DNA of 64,000 nucleotides from Fluoribacter gormanii. GTDB lineage: Bacteria; Pseudomonadota; Gammaproteobacteria; Legionellales; Legionellaceae. The stretch covers positions 96,016-160,015 of the forward strand of contig NZ_FTNL01000006.1 in assembly GCF_900156395.1 (NCBI RefSeq), written 5' to 3'. Positions 49,243 to 57,509 of the stretch are shown here, piece after piece. The position numbers and the translations under genes were made by a program. The notes below the pieces were generated by a model that did not search any database, had not been told where the DNA came from, and was given only the letters and a program-made list of their open reading frames with translations. Each line of letters opens with the position of its first letter. Positions within the stretch are counted from its first letter, which is position 1.

Positions 49243-49821
49243 TTATTTCAAATTACTGACTACAAAATCCCAATTAACCAAAGACCAGAATGCACCGACA
49301 TAGTCAGGACGGGCATTACGGTAATCAATGTAATATGCGTGTTCCCATACATCACACGTCAAAAGCGCGGTTAAACCTTCAGTCATTGGCGTGCCTGCAT
49401 TACTGGTGCTGATTATTTTTAAAGCGCCAGTACTATCTTGAACAAGCCATGCCCAGCCTGATCCAAAAGTAGATATTGAAGTTTTTGTAAACTCTTCTTT
49501 AAATGCGCTGAATGAGCCAAAATGTTTGTTAATTGCTTCGGCCAGTTTTCCTTGGGGCTCGCCGCCACCATTAGGACTGAGGCAATGCCAGTAAAAGGTA
49601 TGATTCCAAACTTGTGCCGCATTATTAAAGATTCCGCCCTTTGAATTTTTGATGATCTCTTCCAGATCCATGGATTCAAATTCGGTTCCTGGAATTAATT
49701 TGTTTAAATTGGTGACGTACGCTTGATGATGCTTGCCGTAATGATACTCTAATGTTTCACTGGAAATGTGAGGTTCTAACGCATTCTTGGCGTAAGGTAA
49801 CTCAGGCAATGTAAATGTCAT
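49243..49821 (-). CDS. sodB: Iron superoxide dismutase
   Basis: 192-aa cytoplasmic Fe-SOD. Metal ligands appear in [15 protein letters not shown] and in [12 protein letters not shown], with the third and fourth in [16 protein letters not shown]. The active-site pattern with Gln in the N-terminal third and [10 protein letters not shown] is that of the Fe enzyme. RBS AGGAG is close to the ATG, and it is divergent from grxD. Confidence 0.95.
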   Translation of the reverse strand: MTFTLPELPYAKNALEPHISSETLEYHYGKHHQAYVTNLNKLIPGTEFESMDLEEIIKNSKGGIFNNAAQVWNHTFYWHCLSPNGGGEPQGKLAEAINKHFGSFSAFKEEFTKTSISTFGSGWAWLVQDSTGALKIISTSNAGTPMTEGLTALLTCDVWEHAYYIDYRNARPDYVGAFWSLVNWDFVVSNLK

Positions 49822-49854
49822 CCTAATCTCCTATTATTTTATTCTGTGCGGGTA

Positions 49855-49882
49855 AGTGTAGCAGGAAGGGCATGATATTCAA
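49855..49882 (-). promoter_or_regulatory. Probable sigma-70 promoter of sodB
   Basis: On the minus strand TTGAAT (49877-49882), 16 bases, then TACACT (49855-49860), about 34 bases upstream of the ATG. Spacing and both hexamers are acceptable. Confidence 0.5.
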
Positions 49883-50106
49883 TGAAGATTAATCATAACA
49901 AGAAAAAAAGCGGTATTTAGCCCGCAAGAATGGCAGTACATACAAACAGAATCTATGAGACTTCCTGGTTATTATTAGATCAAATGGAGCATTAGTTGGC
50001 TTTTAAACCAAGATCTGTTAATCTATTATGCTAAAAATTTATTGGTTGCGGGTTTTATAGGTTTTCGCGATAATGAGCAATAATTAACTTATTATAGGGT
50101 GTTTGA

Positions 50107-50424
50107 GTGGATACTTTAGAAAAAATTAAAAAGCAAATAGCAGAAAATGCCATTCTGCTTTATATGAAGGGCACACCGAAGATGCCACAATGTGGATTTT
50201 CTGCTCGTGCAGTACAATGTATCGAATCGTGCGGTGTCGATTTTGCCTATGTAGATGTTCTTGCCAATCCTGATATTCGCCAAACATTGCCACAGTATGC
50301 TGATTGGCCCACTTTTCCACAACTTTATGTGAAGGGAGAGTTAATCGGTGGTTCTGATATCATTGCTGAATTATTTCAACAAGGTGAATTAGAAACAATG
50401 CTGCGTGATGCAATTGCTGCATAA
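50107..50424 (+). CDS. grxD: Monothiol glutaredoxin
   Basis: 105-aa CGFS-type glutaredoxin (Grx4/GrxD), which holds or delivers Fe-S clusters. Active site MPQCGFSARA (Cys29) and the downstream WPTFPQLYVKGELIGGSD glutathione-binding region are intact. It starts with GTG. It is followed 49 bases later by a peroxiredoxin gene. Confidence 0.95.
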   Translation: MDTLEKIKKQIAENAILLYMKGTPKMPQCGFSARAVQCIESCGVDFAYVDVLANPDIRQTLPQYADWPTFPQLYVKGELIGGSDIIAELFQQGELETMLRDAIAA

Positions 50425-50473
50425 TGTAATGAGTTAATACCATAATAATAACGATAATGATGGAGATCATAGA

Positions 50474-51079
50474 ATGAGTGTATTAGTGGGACGAAAAGCT
50501 CCTGATTTTACTGTAGCAGCTGTGATGGCTAACGGTGAGATTATGGATAAATTTAATTTACATGAGCATTTAAAAGGTAAGTATGGGCTCGTGTTCTTTT
50601 ATCCTCTGGATTTTACTTTTGTATGTCCTTCTGAGTTAATTGCTTTAGACCATCGAATTGATGAGTTCAAAAGCCGTAATGTTGAAGTGGTTACTGTTTC
50701 AATTGATTCACACTTCACTCATAATGCATACCGAAACACCCCAATTAACAAAGGGGGTATTGGTCCTGTTCGATATGTTATGGCTGCTGATATGACTCAT
50801 AGCATTTGCCAATCATATGGAGTTGAACATCCTGGTGCGGGTGTTGCATTCCGAGGTGCATTTATTATTGATACTAATGGCATAGTTCGTTCACAAATCG
50901 TTAATGATTTGCCTATAGGTCGTAATATGGACGAAATTTTAAGAATCATTGATGCAGTTCAGCACTTTGAAGAAAATGGTGAAGTATGTCCTGCAGGCTG
51001 GCAAAAAGGTAAAGCAGGTATGAAAGCATCAACAGAAGGTGTTGCTGCCTATTTATCTGAGCATTCTGAATCATTGTAA
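50474..51079 (+). CDS. Typical 2-Cys peroxiredoxin (AhpC/TSA)
   Basis: 201-aa peroxidase reducing H2O2 and organic peroxides. The peroxidatic cysteine is Cys51 in DFTFVCPSELIA and the resolving cysteine Cys172 in NGEVCPAGW. The C-terminal tail is extended, as in 2-Cys enzymes. No dedicated AhpF/AhpD reductase gene is beside it. The order sodB-grxD-peroxiredoxin-rnt-pyrC-motY resembles that in Pseudomonas aeruginosa, as far as I recall. Confidence 0.93.
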   Translation: MSVLVGRKAPDFTVAAVMANGEIMDKFNLHEHLKGKYGLVFFYPLDFTFVCPSELIALDHRIDEFKSRNVEVVTVSIDSHFTHNAYRNTPINKGGIGPVRYVMAADMTHSICQSYGVEHPGAGVAFRGAFIIDTNGIVRSQIVNDLPIGRNMDEILRIIDAVQHFEENGEVCPAGWQKGKAGMKASTEGVAAYLSEHSESL

Positions 51080-51088
51080 AAAAATGAT

Positions 51089-51115
51089 CCCGGACGACGC
51101 GAAGCGTCCTCCGGG
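51089..51115. terminator. GC-rich hairpin between peroxiredoxin and rnt genes
   Basis: CCCGGACGACGC, a 3-base loop and GCGTCCTCCGGG pair at 11 of 12 positions, 10 bases after the peroxiredoxin stop. It separates convergent genes. There is no clear U-tract. Confidence 0.55.
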
Positions 51116-51188
51116 AAATGAGATGTAGAGATGAGTTATCAACACATCCGCGTATTGTTAAATTAGGTTCTATTTCACAACATCCCAA

Positions 51189-51818
51189 TTAGGTATTTTG
51201 CTGTACTGTTTTCCAGGTGTTGACCATATGGCAAAATAAGTCGGCGGTTTTTTCTGCATCATAAATAGCTGAATGTGCTTCCTGAGCATCAAAAGGGATT
51301 CCTGCTGCTTGAGCTGCTTTGGCTAATACGGTTTGTCCATACATCAACCCACCTAATGTAGCTGTATCGAAGCAGGTAAAAGCATGAAATGGTGATTTAA
51401 CTCCAGTTCTTTTGATGGCTTCCTTTATAAACAATAAATCAAACCATGCATTATGACCCACCAAGACAGCGCGTTGGCATTGAGTTTCTTTAAGCGCGGC
51501 AAAAATGGGTTTAAATAGATTTTCCAAAGCGATTCTTTCATCCAGGGCAAAACGCAGTGGCTGGTAGGGATCAATTTGATTGAACTCCAGCGACTTTTGA
51601 TCCAATTCAGCACCTGGGAAAGGCAAAATATGTTCAAAATGACTTTTCCCACGATAAAAATTACCTTGTTCATCCATAAAAATTAATACGATGCACATTT
51701 CTAACAAAGCGTTTTTGTATGGATCCACACCAGCAGTTTCTACATCGACAACTACAGGTAAGAAACCACGAAATCGTTCTTTCAAATTCATATAAAACAG
51801 ACTATCGCGTGGGCTCAT
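51189..51818 (-). CDS. rnt: Ribonuclease T
   Basis: 209-aa DEDDh 3'-5' exonuclease that trims tRNA and other stable RNA ends. Exo motifs: PVVVDVETAG (Asp-Glu), VLVGHNAWFD, and AHSAIYDAEKTADLF. The ATG at 51818 has GGAG five bases upstream and lies within the last codons of pyrC, a 17-base overlap, suggesting coupled translation. Confidence 0.94.
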   Translation of the reverse strand: MSPRDSLFYMNLKERFRGFLPVVVDVETAGVDPYKNALLEMCIVLIFMDEQGNFYRGKSHFEHILPFPGAELDQKSLEFNQIDPYQPLRFALDERIALENLFKPIFAALKETQCQRAVLVGHNAWFDLLFIKEAIKRTGVKSPFHAFTCFDTATLGGLMYGQTVLAKAAQAAGIPFDAQEAHSAIYDAEKTADLFCHMVNTWKTVQQNT

Positions 51819-52839
51819 GAATGCTCCATTGAATGGTTTCACCTGCAGCGATCGGAACAACTTGGTTGGAGCCTAAAGGCAGATAATCGGGTATTTTTTG
51901 TGGGGTTCTAATGAGTTCAATGTGTTGTTGATTGATGGGGAGCTGATAGAACTCCGCACCAAAACGACTGAGAAAATGATTGAGTTGTTTTAACTGGTTC
52001 ATTTCATCAAATACTTGTGTATATAAAGCGAGGGCAAATGGAGCGGAATAAATTCCTGCGCAACCACAGGCGCTTTCTTTGGTGCTTACTATATGAGGGG
52101 CACTATCCGTTCCGGCAAAAAACTTCGGATTACCGCTACAAGCAGCGTCTTGTAATGCTTTTTGATCTTTTTCATGTTTTAAAATAGGTAAACAATAATA
52201 ATGGGGTCTCAGTCCCCCGGCCAGCAATTTATTGCGGTTATATAGTAAATGATGTGGTGTAATCGTTGCCGCAACTGTTGCTGGAGCTTCTGTTACATAT
52301 TCAACTGCAGCTTGTGTTGATATGTGTTCAAGGACCACTCTCAGTTTGGGAAAGTTTCGTACGATTGGCTTTAGATACTCATTAATAAATAAGGCCTCAC
52401 GTTCAAAAATATCACTATGAGTGACTTCCCCGTGAATTTGCAGTGCAAGATTACTATTTTGTAACACTTCAAAAAGAGGATAAAGTTCTGTTAATGATTT
52501 TGCCCCTGCTTCTGAATTGGTCGTTGCTCCTGCCGGGTAAAGTTTTGCACCAAGAATATAAGGAGTTTTTGCTGCTTGATGTAAATCCTCGGCACGCACA
52601 GAATCATTCAGATAAAAAGTCATATAAGGTTCAAAAGTAGTTCCTTGGGGGAGCGCGGTAAGAATTCTATTTCTATATTCACTAAGGGATGACAAGGTTG
52701 TTAAAGCCGGTTTAAGATTTGGCATTATTAATGCGCGAGCAAAATGCTTTGCACTATCTGCCACGGTGTGTTGTAACATCTCCTTATCTCTAAGATGAAC
52801 ATGCCAATCGTCAGGGCGATTAATTATTAGCGTTTGCAT
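51802..52839 (-). CDS. pyrC: Dihydroorotase
   Basis: 345-aa type II dihydroorotase of pyrimidine synthesis. Zinc ligands in DDWHVHLRD, with LGAKLYPAGATTNS (carboxylated lysine), LQIHGEVTHSD and FAGTDSAPH. The ATG at 52839 (MQTLIINRPDDWHVHLRD) has AGGAA eight bases upstream; the open frame extends 32 codons beyond it. Confidence 0.96.
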   Translation of the reverse strand: MQTLIINRPDDWHVHLRDKEMLQHTVADSAKHFARALIMPNLKPALTTLSSLSEYRNRILTALPQGTTFEPYMTFYLNDSVRAEDLHQAAKTPYILGAKLYPAGATTNSEAGAKSLTELYPLFEVLQNSNLALQIHGEVTHSDIFEREALFINEYLKPIVRNFPKLRVVLEHISTQAAVEYVTEAPATVAATITPHHLLYNRNKLLAGGLRPHYYCLPILKHEKDQKALQDAACSGNPKFFAGTDSAPHIVSTKESACGCAGIYSAPFALALYTQVFDEMNQLKQLNHFLSRFGAEFYQLPINQQHIELIRTPQKIPDYLPLGSNQVVPIAAGETIQWSIHEPTR

Positions 52840-52908
52840 AGTAAAGATTCCTGCGTTCTTGCCGATAATTAAGGATAACATGAAACAAGTCTCTAGAATG
52901 AGTAAAAG

Positions 52909-53790
52909 ATGACATTTGTGGATCACAAAGGACAATTTATAGCATGTATTGCGTTGAGTACATTGCTAACAATAAATACTGCACATACAATGACCCAAGT
53001 TCATTTTGAAAATCCTTTAGGCGCAAAAGGATGGCGCGTCAGTCGTAATCCGATTCGCTGTGGATTAGCACTTACTATCCCTAATTATGGCATCGCATAT
53101 TTTGAACAATATGCGGCACAACCGCCCCATTTTATTTTACGGACGTGGGATGAAGTCCAGCAGTATTTACATGCTAAGATCATCATAAAATCGCCCAATT
53201 GGAAGCCTGAACGGCCTTCTGTTTTTGCAGGAGAATTAATGGTTAAGCCGGGAGAATTTGGCATCTACCTAAAACGCGATGCAACCTTAAAGTTACTTAC
53301 TTTCCTATCACAAGGCTACGAACCAAGTTTTAATTATCGATCTGAAACAGGATTTAATACAACGGTTGCCTTATCACCTGTTGGATTTCAAAAGCCTTAT
53401 TCCCGCTATCAGGAATGCATCGGAAGTTTGTTGCCGTTTGATTATCAGCAGATACGAGAGAGTGTCTTCCATTATAAGGAAGATGGTAGCGAGTTGAGTG
53501 ATAAAGATAAGGAACAATTGCGTCGTATTGCTCACTATGTAGAGGCAGATGCTCTAATAAATGAAATAAGAATCATTGGCTATGCTGATGCTAATGGACG
53601 TAAGGGTTACAACAACGCAGTATCTGAAAATAGGGCGCGGATGGTGCAAAAATATTTGTTAAAACTTGGTGTCCCTAAAAAAATGCTGCATGTAACCTGG
53701 GTAGGTGAACTGTATCCGGTAGCCAGAAATGATACTGATGCAGGTCGCGCAGCGAATCGAAGAGTCGTGATTACGCTAATAAAAAAATAG
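52909..53790 (+). CDS. motY: MotY-like flagellar T-ring protein (OmpA family)
   Basis: 293-aa exported protein with a signal peptide (FIACIALSTLLTINTAHT). The N-terminal MotY domain shows RCGLALTIPNYGIAYFEQYA, and the C-terminal OmpA-like peptidoglycan-binding domain shows EIRIIGYADANGRKGYNN, SENRARMVQKYLL and AANRRVVI. In sodium- and proton-driven gammaproteobacterial motors MotY forms the T ring that holds stators. It is divergent from pyrC, as in Pseudomonas. No other flagellar genes are here. Confidence 0.88.
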   Translation: MTFVDHKGQFIACIALSTLLTINTAHTMTQVHFENPLGAKGWRVSRNPIRCGLALTIPNYGIAYFEQYAAQPPHFILRTWDEVQQYLHAKIIIKSPNWKPERPSVFAGELMVKPGEFGIYLKRDATLKLLTFLSQGYEPSFNYRSETGFNTTVALSPVGFQKPYSRYQECIGSLLPFDYQQIRESVFHYKEDGSELSDKDKEQLRRIAHYVEADALINEIRIIGYADANGRKGYNNAVSENRARMVQKYLLKLGVPKKMLHVTWVGELYPVARNDTDAGRAANRRVVITLIKK

Positions 53791-54190
53791 AGTTCGTTTG
53801 ATTGTAATTAAGACAGATAAATTAATTACACGGCACGCTCATTAAATTTTAAAAAAGGTTGCAAGTTTTTATGGATGCTCTATATTAGTCATCCTGGATA
53901 TTCTGTTCTTACTTTTTTTAAGAAAGAGCAGCGGCCTCTCAATTTTTAACGTGTAAAACCAAACAGCAACCATGCTGCTCAAAAAAAATATCCAATGCAT
54001 AAAAAAAGCATATATACTTGAAAAATATTAATTTTTTTTAGTAAATCTTCTTGACTTATTCTACGCCACTGCTAATACTCACACTGTTGCATGCATCGAC
54101 CTGAAGCGACGAAGGCATGCTAATGACAACTCCTAGTAGAGAGTTATCAATGAAATAGGAAACAATAATAATTTATGCGGAGACATAAGC
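53791..54190. other. Long leader region of the MOMP cluster
   Basis: No gene is credible in these 400 bases. A promoter lies near 53859-53886, so the first MOMP mRNA would carry about 300 untranslated bases. Within it I see GCATGC at both 54089-54094 and 54115-54120, and a small AACTC...GAGTT hairpin near 54128. A structured leader that controls mRNA stability or binds a small RNA is possible but unproven. Confidence 0.45.
53859..53886 (+). promoter_or_regulatory. Putative promoter of the first MOMP gene
   Basis: TTGCAA (53859-53864), 16 bases, TATATT (53881-53886). It is a fair sigma-70 match for a highly expressed porin, about 300 bases from the ATG. Confidence 0.5.
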
Positions 54191-55153
54191 ATGTTAAGTT
54201 TAAAGAAAACTACTTTAGCAATTTTAGCTTTAGGCAGCAGTACATTATTTGCAGGTACCATGGGTCCAGTTTGTACCCCAGGTAACGTTACTGTTCCTTG
54301 CCCAAGTACTGGATGGAATATTGGTGGTCAAGCATTGGTTTTACAAACAATGACCGATAACAATGTTTCTCTGGATCTCGATATAACTCCATCAGGCGTT
54401 TCTTTAAACACTGAATTAGACGCTCAATGGAACTGGGGCTTCCAGATTGAAGGTTCATACCATTTCAATACTGGAAACGACATGACTTTAACTTGGTATC
54501 ACTTGGATACTGGTTGGAACAACCATGAATTTACTCCTGCTATTGCACCAGATGTATTAATCGGTTTTGGTCATAAGAACCGATGGGATGCAGTGAACGG
54601 TGAATTCGGCCAATTCGTTGATTTCAGTGCGAATAAGAAAATCCGTTTCCATGGCGGTTTCCAATTTGCTAGCATCAAGAGAAGCATGCATGCATTTGGA
54701 ACAGATTTTGATAATGGTGTTGAAGACTATACCCTTACATTTGAAGGGAACACTCAATATAACGGATTCGGACCACGCACTGGTATCGACATGAACTATG
54801 TATTCGGTAACGGTTTTGGTATTTATGCTAAAGCAGCTGGTGCATTGTTAGTTGGTTCACAAAAACACAGCTATGATGTTGATTTCATTGACCCAGATGG
54901 TTCTAATCCTGTTCTTCCAAATGTGTTTACTGTTGACATTAGTGGAACCAGAACAGCGATCGTTCCCGAGTTAGAAGCTAAATTGGGTGCTAGCTATGAT
55001 TATGCAATGGCGCAAGGTGATTTGGTTCTGGATGCTGGATACATGTGGTTTAACTACATCCATGCGTTAAACACCACTGTATTACCAGTTACAGCAACTG
55101 ATTTCGCTGCTGCTGGCCCTTACTTTGGCTTGAAATATATAGGAAACATTTAA
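54191..55153 (+). CDS. Major outer membrane protein, Legionella_OMP family (copy 1)
   Basis: 320-aa outer-membrane beta-barrel porin of the Legionella-specific MOMP family. It has a signal peptide (MLSLKKTTLAILALGSSTLF), then the family N-terminus [20 protein letters not shown] with two cysteines thought to form intermolecular disulfides, alternating strands, and a C-terminal aromatic-poor end GLKYIGNI. GGAG lies 8 bases before the ATG. It is nearly identical to copy 2 and more distant from copy 3. In L. pneumophila MOMP binds complement and helps uptake by phagocytes. Confidence 0.95.
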   Translation: MLSLKKTTLAILALGSSTLFAGTMGPVCTPGNVTVPCPSTGWNIGGQALVLQTMTDNNVSLDLDITPSGVSLNTELDAQWNWGFQIEGSYHFNTGNDMTLTWYHLDTGWNNHEFTPAIAPDVLIGFGHKNRWDAVNGEFGQFVDFSANKKIRFHGGFQFASIKRSMHAFGTDFDNGVEDYTLTFEGNTQYNGFGPRTGIDMNYVFGNGFGIYAKAAGALLVGSQKHSYDVDFIDPDGSNPVLPNVFTVDISGTRTAIVPELEAKLGASYDYAMAQGDLVLDAGYMWFNYIHALNTTVLPVTATDFAAAGPYFGLKYIGNI

Positions 55154-55187
55154 TTCGCTATCATTTTAATAAATTTAATCGATACTG

Positions 55188-55216
55188 TTGACTTTATAGA
55201 AGTCCGGTTAGATAAT
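55188..55216 (+). promoter_or_regulatory. Promoter of MOMP copy 2
   Basis: TTGACT (55188-55193), exactly 17 bases, GATAAT (55211-55216), about 100 bases before the ATG. It indicates that copy 2 is transcribed independently of copy 1. Confidence 0.65.
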
Positions 55217-55223
55217 TGAGCAA

Positions 55224-55257
55224 GGTACGCTCTCGGTATAGAGCGAATATGCGTACC
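55224..55257 (+). promoter_or_regulatory. 5' leader hairpin of MOMP copy 2
   Basis: GGTACGCTCT...AGAGCG, a short bulge and GCGTACC form a long stem. The outer arms GGTACGC/GCGTACC and the inner arms CGCTCT/AGAGCG overlap in register. It starts within a few bases of the predicted transcription start, the position of 5' stabilising hairpins in porin mRNAs. Confidence 0.5.
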
Positions 55258-55315
55258 GTTGCTAACAATTTAAATTGGTAACGAACGGAAATAATAATAA
55301 AAAGTGGAGATAAGC

Positions 55316-56278
55316 ATGTTAAATTTGAAAAAAACAGCGTTAGCTGTTCTTGCTTTAGGTAGCAGTGCAGTATTCGCTGGCACCATGGGCCCAGTTTGCA
55401 CCCCAGGTAACGTTACTGTTCCTTGCCCAAGTACTGGATGGAACATCGGTGGTCAAGCATTGGTTTTACAAACAATGACCGATAACGATGTTTCTTTGGA
55501 TCTTGATTTTACTCCAGCAGGCGTTTCTCTAAACACTGAATTAGACGCGCAATGGAACTGGGGCTTCCAAATTGAAGGTTCTTACCATTTCAATACTGGA
55601 AACGACATCACTTTAACTTGGTATCACTTGGATACTGGTTGGAACAACCATGAATTTACTCCTGCTATTGCTCCAGATGTATTAATTGGTTTTGGTCATA
55701 AGAACCGATGGGATGCAGTAAACGGTGAATTCGGTCAATTCGTTGATTTCAGTGCGAACAAGAAAATCCGTTTCCATGGCGGTTTCCAATTTGCTAGCAT
55801 CAAGAGAAGCATGCATGCATTTGCGACAGACTTTGACAATGGTGTTGAAGACTTTACTGTTGGATTTGAAGGAAACACTCAATACAACGGTTTCGGACCA
55901 CGTACTGGTATCGACATGAACTATGTATTCGGTAACGGTTTTGGTATTTATGCTAAAGCAGCTGGTGCATTGTTAGTTGGTTCACAAAAACACAGCTACA
56001 ATGTTGACTTCGTTGACGCTGATGGTTCTGTTCCTGTTCTTCCAAATGTGTTCACTGTTGATATCAGCGGAACCAGAACAGCGATCGTTCCAGAATTAGA
56101 AGCTAAGTTAGGTGCTAACTACACTTATGCAATGGCACAAGGTGATTTAACTCTGGATGCAGGATACATGTGGTTTAACTACATCCATGCGTTAAACACA
56201 ACTGTATTGCCAGTTACATCAACTGACTTCGCTGCTGCTGGTCCTTACTTCGGTCTGAAGTATGTTGGAAACATTTAA
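55316..56278 (+). CDS. Major outer membrane protein, Legionella_OMP family (copy 2)
   Basis: 320-aa paralogue differing from copy 1 at few positions, mostly in the signal peptide and in loop regions (for example [10 protein letters not shown] for DPDGSNPVLP). The start is the ATG at 55316, with GGAG six bases upstream; the frame extends four codons to a GTG. An intrinsic terminator follows. Near-identity implies recent duplication or gene conversion. Confidence 0.95.
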   Translation: MLNLKKTALAVLALGSSAVFAGTMGPVCTPGNVTVPCPSTGWNIGGQALVLQTMTDNDVSLDLDFTPAGVSLNTELDAQWNWGFQIEGSYHFNTGNDITLTWYHLDTGWNNHEFTPAIAPDVLIGFGHKNRWDAVNGEFGQFVDFSANKKIRFHGGFQFASIKRSMHAFATDFDNGVEDFTVGFEGNTQYNGFGPRTGIDMNYVFGNGFGIYAKAAGALLVGSQKHSYNVDFVDADGSVPVLPNVFTVDISGTRTAIVPELEAKLGANYTYAMAQGDLTLDAGYMWFNYIHALNTTVLPVTSTDFAAAGPYFGLKYVGNI

Positions 56279-56302
56279 TTTCTTAATTGATTAAGATCTT
56301 AT

Positions 56303-56336
56303 AAAAGCCCGTCATTAATGATGGGCTTTTTTTTTC
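56303..56336 (+). terminator. Intrinsic terminator after MOMP copy 2
   Basis: AAAAGCCCGTCAT and ATGATGGGCTTTT form the stem, followed by a run of nine T. A classic strong terminator 25 bases after the stop codon. Confidence 0.92.
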
Positions 56337-56349
56337 TAATGGAGTATTC

Positions 56350-57312
56350 ATGTTTAAGAAAGTAACTACAGCTGTATTGGGATTGGCAGCAGGCATAGCT
56401 TCTGCTGGCAGTATGGGCCCAGTTTGTACCCCAGGTAATGTTACAGTTCCATGTGTAACAAAGCTCTGGGACTTTAGCGCTCAAGCGCTCTATTTAAGAT
56501 CCATCTATGGTAGTGAAAAATCGATACAATTCGGCACATTACCAGCAAATAAAGAAATAAAGAATGATTGGAACTGGGGGTACTTTTTAGAAGGGTCATA
56601 TCATTTCAACACCGGTAATGATATCTCTGTTAATTGGATGCACTTCAGCACATCAACAGATCCCACAGAGTTTTTCGGTGTTCTAAACATACCCGTAACG
56701 AGTTTACCGCCTATTCCAGCACCATTTGAGTTTATTAGCCGCAATAGAATAGATCAGGTTAACGTAGTGATGGGGCAACATACTGATATCAGTATGCGCA
56801 AGAAAATGCGTTTCTATGCTGGTATGCAATATGCGAATATCCAATCTACATCTACAAATTATTATATAACAGAATTCATTCCCGCTCTGGTGACAAATCC
56901 ATTTAGCAAATTCGACAATACTGACTATAAAGGTTTTGGACCAGTTCTTGGAATTGACTATGCATACAACATTACTGACTCACTAAGTGTGACTGCAAAT
57001 GGTGGTGGCTCAGTTCTCTATGGAACAAATCGCTATCATGCAGGCTTTGTAGTATCTCCTACGGAAGCAATTATTGAGCAAGTATTCTTTCGTAAAAGAG
57101 GTATAGTTCCAAGCTTAGAAGCAAAGCTTGGTGTAAACTATGCCCACGCTACACCGATAGGTCTTGCTAATATTCAAGCAGGCTATCAAGTAGTAAATTA
57201 TTTTCACGTTTTGGAAGAACAGTCATTACCCAATTTATTTGGCCCAGTTCGCCCAGTTGACTATGGCGTTTTTGGTCCATATTTTGGTCTGAAGTTAATT
57301 GGGAATGCATAA
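56350..57312 (+). CDS. Divergent major outer membrane protein paralogue (copy 3)
   Basis: 320-aa Legionella_OMP family protein keeping the same N-terminal [16 protein letters not shown] and the end FGPYFGLKLIGNA. The loop regions between strands are almost wholly different from copies 1 and 2. It may have distinct ligand or antigen properties. GGAG is five bases before the ATG, and the gene sits between two intrinsic terminators, so it needs its own promoter or read-through. Confidence 0.93.
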   Translation: MFKKVTTAVLGLAAGIASAGSMGPVCTPGNVTVPCVTKLWDFSAQALYLRSIYGSEKSIQFGTLPANKEIKNDWNWGYFLEGSYHFNTGNDISVNWMHFSTSTDPTEFFGVLNIPVTSLPPIPAPFEFISRNRIDQVNVVMGQHTDISMRKKMRFYAGMQYANIQSTSTNYYITEFIPALVTNPFSKFDNTDYKGFGPVLGIDYAYNITDSLSVTANGGGSVLYGTNRYHAGFVVSPTEAIIEQVFFRKRGIVPSLEAKLGVNYAHATPIGLANIQAGYQVVNYFHVLEEQSLPNLFGPVRPVDYGVFGPYFGLKLIGNA

Positions 57313-57351
57313 TCTAAACTGAATAGTTAGCACAAACTAAGCGCTCAATTG

Positions 57352-57381
57352 AAACCCATAGATTTTCTATGGGTTTTTTTT
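57352..57381 (+). terminator. Intrinsic terminator after MOMP copy 3
   Basis: AAACCCATAG, a short TTTT-containing loop and CTATGGGTTT form a perfect stem, followed by a T run. Confidence 0.92.
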
Positions 57382-57509
57382 AATCAAAGCCATTAAAGTA
57401 ACAAAATTTAAGCAAATTTGTGAAAAAGAGGCTAGCCACTCCATGTTTACCAAGCTATAATTTTCTGCCTTTCCGATGTGGAAGTAAAAATAATGAACAG
57501 GAGTACCGC

